In this document: positions 56,854 through 64,000 of the stretch, one piece after another
Position numbering within the stretch: the first letter of the stretch is position 1
Layout: each line of letters opens with the position of its first letter
NCBI GenBank assembly: GCA_033977485.1
Contig: CM066998.1
Coordinates: forward strand, 27,467,501 to 27,531,500
Length of the DNA: 64,000 nt
Origin: Hydrangea macrophylla
Lineage: Eukaryota; Streptophyta; Magnoliopsida; Cornales; Hydrangeaceae
Direction: 5' to 3'
Translations under genes and position numbers: made by a program
The notes under the pieces: model-generated
What the model was told of the DNA's origin: nothing
The model's input: only the letters and a program-made list of their open reading frames with translations
Database searches by the model: none

Positions 56854-57725
56854 AGATTGAGATGGAGCCAGCCAAGGAAGACATAACCGATGCTGAACCA
56901 TGAAATGAAACCCCGCCCCTTCAACCAAAAGGAGAAGCAACTTGGCTGGATAAGGTTGAGTTTGAAGTTCAGAAGATGAGAAAGGAAATTACAAATTTGA
57001 AAGATGTGGTGCTTTCATTGAAAGATGAGGTTGTTGGTAGTGTGAAGGTATTAAAAGAGTTTATGTCGAGTGGAGGACAAAAACAACAACAGCAGCAACA
57101 TGATTGGGGCGAGCGTCGTCGTGAAAAAGAGAGGTCGCCTTCATTTCGATGTGATAGATAGGATGATGAACAGTTCTGACCCAATGATGTTGTCGACCTC
57201 TCGGCATTCAAGTCAGTGGAGAAAAGAAGATAAACTCCCATTTTACACAGTCCAAGATTGTCATATCATGGATCCTCTCCACCCACTAATGTTGTTAAGG
57301 TTTCCTCCTCTCTTATGACTCCAGAAGAAAAAATAAAATTATACCCTCCCAAAGTTTGTACACAAATTCCCTTCTTCCCTAACTCTAGAAGAGAGACGAA
57401 CTATGTACCCCCCCTCCCCCCCAAGTTTTTATATAAATCCCCTCTCATTTTCCAAGAAGAAGTGAAGAATAGTAAGATCCTCCCATCGAAGGAAGATAGA
57501 AAAGAGGTTAGGAAAAGAAAATACTGTACCCGAAATGAACCCATAGCAATTAGAAGATCCCCTTGCAAAACAGGCCTTGTAATAGATGAGGGACATTTCA
57601 TAACTTATAAGGCCAAAACACAATTAACGTCAGAAAGAGCGCCTACCAAGTATAAGCGCTCTCCTTACACAAGCGAAAAGGTAAAGAAAAAAAATTGGCT
57701 GCTTAGGAGTGCGAGGAGCGATTGA
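56854..57725 (+). pseudogene. Ulp1-like gene, middle region (coiled coil and basic linker)
   Basis: After an acceptor-like site near 56854, a frame to 57161 encodes an acidic start. A heptad-like helix follows (VEFEVQKMRKEITNLKDVVL, about 56958-57017) and then a Gln run. A second frame (57258-57725) is Lys/Arg-rich and ends with KRSPYTSEKVKKK. Such Ser-Pro-Tyr-Thr linkers precede the protease in transposon-borne Ulp genes as I recall them. A TGA at about 56901 interrupts the first frame. Exon joins are uncertain. Confidence 0.5.
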
Positions 57726-58156
57726 TGGATATCCCTACTTAGGAACATAAACTTCAACCTCTGACCAGGGACGAAAGGAATCTTGTCGACTTCATTCTCG
57801 AGAAATAATTGGCCCCAAAGTATGTTGTTTGGACCATTGTCACCATTACATTTAACTCTACAATATTTGTCAACATATATATATATACATGCTTGCTAAT
57901 AAATCCACATGATAATGTAGATTGTGATAAATATTTTTGATTTATTCTTTTGTTGTTTGTTGAGGTGCTTGTTCTCTGGGTGGTTTTTTAGTGTTCTGTT
58001 TTTGCCCCTTCTAGGGAGGTTTGGATTTGGCTTCTTTTGCAGGGCTATTTTTAGTAATGTATAAAGCAGTCCATTATCAACATTCCAAGATTGTTAAAAA
58101 TATTTATCACCATTACAACTAATTGGTTTTATAACATTCAGGGATATGATCGTAAA

Positions 58157-59434
58157 AAGCTCTCTCGAGCATTACGACCGTCAGACATTGCTATCATTAG
58201 CGTCGGGTGCCTGGATTGCTGACCTCGTAAGTATTTTAGATATTTTATGTTTTTGGGTAAAAACCTCACCATTCCACATATAATCACAATGTCAACAAAT
58301 CAAAATTTAACATGCTACAAATTATGTAGGCTATAAATGTCATAGTGGCAAAATTGACATGTGAGGAGAGAAGTAGGCCTTCAAAAGGAAAAACTGGTCG
58401 ATGGTATTTGCCTACCTACTTCTCGATAAGTCCCTAAATTTTCCTATTTCATTTACTATGTATTTAGTGGGTTGACATGTTTCCATTACAGGCGCTTATC
58501 TTGGGAACAAAATCGGCATCGATTAGCATGCTTACCAGGGGATACTTCGTCCTCACCTGATATACTAATAATGTTCGGACTGTTAGTAAGGTATGTTAAT
58601 ATTATGGAGTGCGTGGGTTTGCCTAAGATATGTTTTTAAGGGGACATTAATTGCTTGTATTTGGTAGCATTCATATAGTTATTTCGTTTGCGATGTAGAT
58701 TTTTTTACCTATCAACGACATTGGTGCCCATTGGTTTCTCTGTGTCATTGACATGGTTGCTGGGTGGACTTTTATTTTCGATCCATTACCGAGCCTTGAG
58801 TTCAATTTAAACCGTCGGAACAAGGTTTCAACAATTTTAAGTACAAATTTTGACTATATAACATTGGTATGCCTACTTATTTTGTACATAGGTGTTTAAA
58901 GATTTTTATATCATATGGTTTGTCCAGGTAGAATATTTGGATAAGTGCTTGGTGTAGTTTTATGGTTATGAATATAATACAAATATCGTAAAATTTCCAA
59001 TCAAGATATTGGAATGGGTCCCAAAACAACCAAATGGGTAAGTATTCACTTCAAAATTTATTTACATACGTCCTCTTTGACAACCAGCCATATACTAATT
59101 ACTTCTACAACCTTGCAATAGTGATGACTGCAGCCTATTTGTAATTCTGTACATGGAAATTCCTGATCTTTGGCCAGGAATTTAATTCGAGGTAAATATT
59201 ATTCATTAGATTTTTGTGTAACTACCATAGTAAATGGGACAAAATATTTCTTACCTATAACAACTTTGTAGTTTAATTCATGATAAATATCATTCATTAT
59301 ATTTTTGTTTAACTACCATAGTAAATGGGACAAAATATTTCTAACTTATAACAACTTTGTAGTTTGGGTCCGCTGAAGCCTGTGCAAGAACAATTCTCAA
59401 TCTGAACATAATAGTAAACGAGCAGAGGTACTAA
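58157..59434 (+). pseudogene. Ulp1-type (C48) cysteine protease catalytic region
   Basis: Exons are recognisable by sequence and GT/AG borders. SSLEHYDRQTLL...GAWIADLV lies at 58157-58229 and AINVIVAKLTCEERSRP at 58330-58431. FLPINDIGAHWFLCVID (58699-58824) is followed by VEYLDKCLV...WVPKQPNG (58928-59037), DDCSLFVILYMEIPDLWPG (59122-59191) and FGSAEACARTILN to the stop at 59432-59434 (59363 on). His (58729), Asp (58780), Gln (59027) and Cys (59129) keep the spacing of yeast Ulp1: 17 residues His to Asp, six residues Gln to Cys. Such enzymes remove SUMO. In-frame stops at 58955 (TAG) and 59183 (TAA) inactivate it. Confidence 0.8.
59181..59366 (+). repeat. Tandem duplication spanning an intron border (about 91 bp x 2)
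   Basis: TTTAATTC...ACTACCATAGTAAATGGGAC...CAACTTTGTAG occurs twice in direct succession. It begins in the last bases of the Ulp1 Cys exon and ends at the acceptor of the final exon, so the donor region and acceptor are both duplicated. Confidence 0.85.
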
Positions 59435-59767
59435 AAAAATTTGCAGCATGTAGAATATAGCCCAAAGTGAGTTACTTCCTTCCTCACATTTTTATATACT
59501 ACTAATTTTTATGTACAAAATTAGATACTTACCTGGAATTTAGGAAATATAATATGAACTCAGATATTCCCACTCAAATATATGATATGATTAGCCAAGA
59601 TGATATGATTGTTATCAAATATATGATATGATTGTTTAACAAAAAGTTTAAAAAAAGGTTAATAACATGTGCCTTACTTCTTTCGGTCTGCAATGGATTT
59701 GAAGACAATCCATCATATCTTACTTCTGAAAATCAGTTTTCATCGAACTCAAATCCTCTTGTGCAAT
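59435..59767. other. Spacer between the convergent Ulp1 and transposase genes
   Basis: AT-rich sequence with three copies of ATATGATATGATT (about 59580-59635). Likely 3' flanks of both genes; no coding is seen. Confidence 0.5.
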
Positions 59768-60440
59768 TCATGTTGGGCTACAAGGGTACAATGCAAGGTT
59801 TATAAAGAAAAAATTAAGACAAAAAGTGTACAATTCCAAATAATATGAGTAAATGATATTGCCTACCTCATCGATACTATTTAAATCGAATCTTGTAGTG
59901 GATGGAGTGTTCATTGTAGTCAATGGATTGTTCATTGTAGTTGCTCCACCATTGAACTCAAAACCCCATGTGTAATTACTGTTGGGCTGCAAGGAATCAT
60001 TGACAAGGTTTATAAAGAAAAAACTAAGATAGAAGTGTACAATTCCAAATAGTATGAGTAAACGATATTGCCTACATCATCTATACTATTTAAGTCAAAT
60101 CTTGTAGTGGATGGAGTGTTCATTGTAGTTGCTCCTTCATCGACACCGCTGTATATGTTTCCTGAAGTCTTAGAGTTTGGAGTGTCGTCGAACATATTGT
60201 TCACATTTGGTGTGCGTGTACCATTTTTGGAAAGAGTATGCATCCCACGATCTGTGGATGTAGTTCGTTTAGTATTTGGGCTACTAAATACGCTCTTTCT
60301 TCGACTAGCAGTAGCTCATCCACCACCTTCAAGTTTAGTATCATCGTGTACGGTGGACCAATTTGTTGGTTTTTTGGGCATATTGTTCTTGTGTGTTCAA
60401 CGCATCTGTAAACATCAATGTTAATTTGTACCACACGTAG
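59768..60440 (-). pseudogene. MULE transposase gene, C-terminal exons
   Basis: On the minus strand, a frame at 60434-60201 contains RCVEHTRTICPK, resembling the C-terminal zinc knuckle (C...GHTxRTCP) of FAR1/FRS-type proteins, though the first Cys-pair spacing is incomplete. Next comes a stretch rich in Asn and Thr (TTMNTPSTTRFDLNSIDDVG) that is present twice, at about 60050-60150 and 59845-59940. This is a local duplication of about 200 bp. The link to the upstream transposase exons is inferred from strand and order. Confidence 0.45.
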
Positions 60441-60639
60441 AAGATGTAATGATAATCTATTTACAGTTTCATTTCCATACTACTTATAAATTGTAATGTT
60501 GTTCTATTTGACATGTTTTTTTTTTGGTTTGTGCAAGAATTTTTTGGTTTTGGAACCGGTCATCAATTTTAGTCGTATTGGTTTGGGGTTGTGTTCTACT
60601 AATCTTTTGAAGTTAATTGATTTGGGGTTTTTGTAATAG

Positions 60640-60815
60640 TACAGTGATAACAAACTGTGTAACCATTTATTTTTTGTGATAACAAACTGTTGTACCAAAA
60701 GAAATGTTGTACCCATTATGTTTTTGTGATCAGATTTTTTGTACCATTTTTGTTTCTGTAATAAGTTTTTTTTGTACCATTGTTGTGCCAATAGTAAGAA
60801 ATGGTGTGCCTCTGA
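60640..60815. repeat. TTGTACC-type irregular minisatellite (intron)
   Basis: TGTACCATTTTTGTT/TGTACCCATTATGTTT words recur about five times among AATAAG spacers. The same kind of repeat occurs at 63050-63250, upstream of the transposase start. Confidence 0.65.
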
Positions 60816-60879
60816 TATGCATGTAAATTTTAGGTAAATAAAATTTTGTGTATAATTTATTACCTGTAATAACCACAAC

Positions 60880-61193
60880 GCTTTAATTTTGTTTGATGCC
60901 GCTTGTCTTTTACACTGCTTGTCTTTTACACCAAAATAGGTAATAAATTTTGCAATCCCATTCTTCTTCTTTCATAGGTCCTTCAAATGGCATGTTAGTT
61001 GGCCCATCCTTCATCCTTTAAGACAGCATAGTGTCCCATGACTTTCGCACCTTGAATTGAACAAATCGAGACGTGCAATTTGACTTTGAGTGTGCTGAAA
61101 ATTATTGCTTTTAAGAGATGTACATTTTTCCATTTCTGCCCATTCCAGGTCACTTTTCAAGCATCTTGGTGTTATACAACTAAGATGGATTTT
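60880..61193 (-). other. Degenerate stretch between SWIM and C-terminal exons
   Basis: Probably transposase coding and intron remnants on the minus strand; CVFYTFWC-like codings are not convincing. No open frame of note. Confidence 0.35.
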
Positions 61194-61403
61194 CTACATG
61201 TATTCATTTTTCATTACACATATCATATGGCAGCAAGGTATTCCAACGAACTCAAACCACATGCAAGAACACTTAATTGTCCCCTCATGGTGATTGGAAA
61301 TAACATTCCATCGCGAAGTGGGCTGTGGATATTTGGACAGGTAAAAATTAACGTACGTCGGCCCATTCACCATTTCCACAACAAAGTACTTAGTCTCACG
61401 CTA
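61194..61403 (-). pseudogene. SWIM zinc finger of MULE transposase
   Basis: The frame reads IKCSCMWFEFVGIPCCHMICVM, the CXCX(n)CXH pattern of SWIM domains that follow the catalytic domain in FAR1-type MULE transposases. It is in the same phase as the catalytic segment but separated from it by a TAG at 61401-61403. A further TAG lies at 61194-61196. SWIM fingers are thought to bind DNA or protein. Confidence 0.8.
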
Positions 61404-62494
61404 AATTTTACCACGAAATATGATAAAAATCAATCTAGTGAATATGTTGGCAGCATGCTCCTCAATGGGTTCCAAGTTTGTGGACATAACTGGGTATGTT
61501 TGTTCTGTATCATTATGTGCCTTAGCTTCATTTTGACGAAGCCGTCTAAGTGCTCTATCATAATTTTTAACAAACTCGTAAAGGCGCATTCGAATTTTAA
61601 GAAAGCCTCTTAAAAATGAATTAATCCCTTCGCACCTTTGCGTGCTCTTCATACTGGCAAAGAATTGGCCCCTCAAGTATGCCTCGGCCCAAATCGAACT
61701 CTTTTTATACATCTCTGTCATCCATTTGTTACGGTGTAGCCCATACTTGTCAACTAGCTCTTGCCATGATGCTTCAAACTCTTCAACCGTGCAATTTCTC
61801 TTCATGCATTTATCAAAATCTTTACCAAACTCTGCAACACAGATGTTTGTAATGACATTCCATTGTATGTTCCATTGGCACCATCGATGAGATGAGTTAG
61901 GAAGAATGCAAAGAATTGCCTGCTGCTTCGCCTTATCTCCATCAATTAGTACAGAAGTCAGAGCCTTACCCTTCATTGCTTCAAGTAAGGTCTCCAAAAC
62001 CCAAATGTAGGTATCTATAATTTCATCGACCAATAATGCGCAACCAAATATTGTAGTTTGGAAATGATTATTGACACCAACAAGTATGACAAACGATTTT
62101 AGGCATTTGTTCGATAAGTTGTATCAAATACTAGGACATCTCCAAATCTATCGTAGTCGATACGGGATCTTGCATCTGTCCACGACAACCTAGACAATCG
62201 ATGCTCCTTATCCACCTCGAACTTGTAATAAAAATCTAGATCGCTCTCACCTTTAGAACATAAATACGCTAGTGCTCCCTCAGCATCACCATCTATAAGT
62301 TCCGATGTACATTTAGCATCAATGTAATTGTACAAGTCCTTTTGAATTAACCAAACCTTCTCATATAAACCCGCTTGATGTACCATGTAGTCCATAATCT
62401 TACTAGGTCTGATATCGACATTGTGCATTGAACTAATTTGAACTTTATCTGTATTCTGGACTTGCCTGTGCGACCGGAGGAAAGGCACACATTA
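61401..62494 (-). pseudogene. MULE transposase catalytic domain (DDE type)
   Basis: The upstream part (62488-62099) has the linker and DVLVFDTTYRTNA with the first catalytic Asp. A one-base deletion just after it (about 62100) shifts phase. The second phase continues with FVILVGVNN, the open frame 62033-61401 with LIDGDKAKQQAI (second Asp) and the Glu-bearing W/E-rich helix (FEASWQELVDKYGL). STQRCEGINSFL and the R-rich end leading to SWIM follow. These are hallmark blocks of the plant MuDR/FAR1 transposase family. It cuts and pastes the element when intact; here a stop at 62492-62494 and the frameshift abolish it. Confidence 0.85.
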
Positions 62495-62983
62495 AGGAGT
62501 ACATAGCAGATGGTTGTGGTCTTTAACAAACTTTGTCACAATATAATATTGTTGAGAAGCTCTATGTAATTTGATATGGAGGTGAGCACCATATCCAACT
62601 CTAGCTAGGGGTTTGGGCTCCCTCAATCTGTCTTCACGATCTAAAAATCCTTCTTTAGAACACACCCAACGTCTCGATAACACTATTTTGTCCCTTCCAT
62701 ATTTCATTGAATCCTTCCATATACTAAAACCCACTACCTTCGCATAACTATTGTAATTTTTTTTGGCTTCAGTCACAAATTTGAATGTCATGCGTATGAC
62801 TTCATCTTCGGTCAATTCATAGAGTGCTTGGTTCGAACTACATTCGAAGGTTTGTTGGACGACATTACTTCGTTTAGCTTCTAGGTCATTACTGTCAACT
62901 CTGGTATGAATATTATATGTGTATTCCAATTCGCTTTCATCATCTTAATCATTTCCTAAACATGTTTCTTCATCGACCTCCAT
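62492..62983 (-). pseudogene. FAR1 DNA-binding domain of MULE transposase
   Basis: The likely start is ATG at 62983-62981, in phase with the long frame from 62929. A TAA at 62947-62945 interrupts after 12 codons. The FAR1 domain is seen as FKFVTEAKKNYNSYAKVVGF, ending with VTKFVKDHNHLLC, which includes a WRKY-GCM1-type zinc fold: the WVC Cys, then the HNH His pair. It ends at an in-frame TAA at 62494-62492 that lies within the expected linker. FAR1/FHY3 light-signalling factors descend from such transposases; the DDE domain following here marks this as the transposon form. Confidence 0.85.
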
Positions 62984-63049
62984 CCATTGAAATTTACCTT
63001 GTTAGAAAACAAACAACAATTGATAAATGAAAAGTATGATGTAAGAAAT

Positions 63050-63250
63050 TGCTGTTTCTGTACCCTTATTGTTCCAATGTTAAGAAATATTGTACCCTTA
63101 TTGTTCCATGATTAATAAATTATGAACCCTTATTGGTCCATGATTAAGAAATTCTGTACCCTTGTTTCATGATTAAGAAATTTTGTACCCTTGTTGTTTC
63201 ATGATTAGGAATTCTGTACCCTTATTGTTTCATGATTAACAAGAAGTAAA
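63050..63250. repeat. TGTACCCTTATTGTT minisatellite (about 38 bp x 5)
   Basis: Five units of TGTACCCTTATTGTTCCATG plus ATTAAGAAATT with small changes. Related to the repeat inside the transposase gene at 60640-60815. Confidence 0.85.
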
Positions 63251-63289
63251 TGTTGTTCTAATATTATTCCACAATATTATTGTCACTTA

Positions 63290-63620
63290 TTGCTACAAAA
63301 ACTATATAAGTGAGAGATTTTTTAGTGATGGGACAACTCACTGGAACTATCGATCATATCCTATTCATAGTGATGAGACTATGCTTTCAGAGTAGTGATG
63401 TCCAGAACCTACTGTAGTGTTCTGTAAAATGACAGATTTTTCAGTGATGGGACTAAACTTGAACTTTCTAAGTGATTAAGCAATGTCGACGACTCACTAG
63501 AACTGTCCGTGAAATGACAAATTAGAGATTTTTTTAGTGATGGGACAACTAACTAGAACTGTCCATCATATCCTATGCATAGTACTGTCCCTCCTATGAA
63601 ACCCTCAGTAATAGTAGGTG
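63290..63620 (+). repeat. Repeated GATTTTTTAGTGATGGGAC block upstream of the edge ORF
   Basis: Three related copies (about 63327, 63434, 63530) of GATTTTTTAGTGATGGGACA, most followed by ACTCACTRGAACTRTC. The first and third continue with CATCATATCCTAT-CATAGT. They sit 100-400 bp upstream of a TATA box and could be promoter or subterminal transposon repeats. Confidence 0.75.
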
Positions 63621-63667
63621 TAGTCATTTCCAAGTTCAAATTCACTGATAGTGCACAATTCATACTC

Positions 63668-63675
63668 TATAAAAA
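63668..63675 (+). promoter_or_regulatory. TATA box of the edge ORF
   Basis: TATAAAAA lies 49 bp before the next exposed ATG (63724). This would put the RNA start near 63700 and leave a very short leader. Confidence 0.5.
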
Positions 63676-63723
63676 GAAAGAGGGGTTGCAAGCAACATAT
63701 TGTGTACTCAAATCCCCCTAGGG

Positions 63724-64000
63724 ATGAGAAGAGGTAGAGGTGGAGGGAGAAGTGGAGGAAGCGGAAGAAGGGCTAGTAATGCTCCTTCAATTACTGATGT
63801 ATGTCATATATACTGCTCTTACACGGATCCTAAAGGGAAAACTTGGTATGGCGAAAGACGTCCTTTTGTCAATACCCCAATACCTTATAATTTCTCTTTC
63901 TCCAATGTTGGCCACATGATCATTGGTGATGGTCACACTCAACTCCCAAACAATGCAGTTCTTATTAAAAACTATCTACGATGGAAAACATTATTTAGCA
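63724..64000 (+). CDS. RG-rich hypothetical protein, partial (runs off the window)
   Basis: From ATG 63724 the frame stays open for 92 codons to the window edge. It begins MRRGRGGGRSGGSGRRASN, an Arg/Gly-rich start like RNA-binding RGG tails. A more ordinary sequence follows with ITDVCHIYCSYTDPKGKTWY and, near the edge, NNAVLIKNYLRWKTLF. I do not recognise a family. Support for a real gene comes from the unbroken frame, the absence of repeats within it and a well-placed TATA box. It lies just outside, and divergent from, the MULE transposase gene, so it could be a further element-borne gene or the start of a host gene. Confidence 0.45.
   Translation, partial: MRRGRGGGRSGGSGRRASNAPSITDVCHIYCSYTDPKGKTWYGERRPFVNTPIPYNFSFSNVGHMIIGDGHTQLPNNAVLIKNYLRWKTLFS

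Noticed and set aside
63290..63620. CACTA transposon end
   Set aside because: The repeated AGTGATGGGAC block is suggestive of subterminal repeats, but no CACTA terminus or 3-bp duplication is visible in the window.
1..64000. tRNA, rRNA or other structured RNA genes
   Set aside because: No tRNA-like or rRNA-like segments were recognised by eye; a tRNAscan/Infernal run would be decisive and was not possible here.

Overview
This window is nuclear DNA of a flowering plant, most likely a eudicot. It is AT-rich with many microsatellites, and its content is almost entirely plant transposable elements: Ty3/gypsy chromoviruses, a Tat-type gag element, hAT, Mutator (MULE) and Harbinger-like MITEs, plus a Helitron terminus. 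I find no intact ordinary host gene. The only host-derived piece I recognise is a broken nucleoporin (NUP98-like) fragment. A possible gene start runs off the right edge.

Layout. 1-5368 is intergenic sequence with a Helitron 3' end, a degenerate gypsy remnant and a hAT-type non-autonomous element (3202-4120). From 5369 to 41651 lies one nested stack. A degenerate hAT element (D, 8-bp TSD ttcattat) was hit by a minus-strand chromovirus (A, 5682-39123, TSD aaacg). A's 5' LTR was hit by a plus-strand chromovirus (B, 13446-37662, TSD gttac). B's reverse-transcriptase gene was hit by a 12.8-kb element carrying only gag (C, 19550-32359, TSD gggac). Hand-counted LTR differences fit this order: A about 1.4 %, B and C each about 0.5-0.6 %.

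44424-49994 is a direct duplicate of the sequence that surrounded A (3353-5681 joined to 39124-40157). It still carries the unoccupied A target site, so A's boundaries can be read directly. This copy also holds a 2.16-kb inverted-repeat, MULE-like element (E) filled with the palindrome GTGAAATTTCAC. 49995-51179 looks like a truncated third chromovirus LTR containing a Harbinger-like MITE. 51.2-55.9 kb is mostly non-coding, with a second MITE, a 59-bp tandem array and a foldback element.

The right end (56.0-63.0 kb) pairs a plus-strand Ulp1-type (C48) cysteine-protease gene with a minus-strand FAR1-type MULE transposase gene. Both are damaged by stops and frameshifts. This is the known arrangement of Ulp-carrying MULEs. 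In the protease, the His-Asp-Gln-Cys residues are kept at yeast Ulp1 spacing with clean splice sites. An uninterrupted RG-rich reading frame behind a TATA box starts at 63724 and leaves the window.

The best candidates for something unusual are the gag-only element C (W-box array in its LTR, polypurine-tract-like internal repeats), the palindrome array of E, the Ulp1/MULE locus with its edge ORF, and A's decay by stop codons alone.
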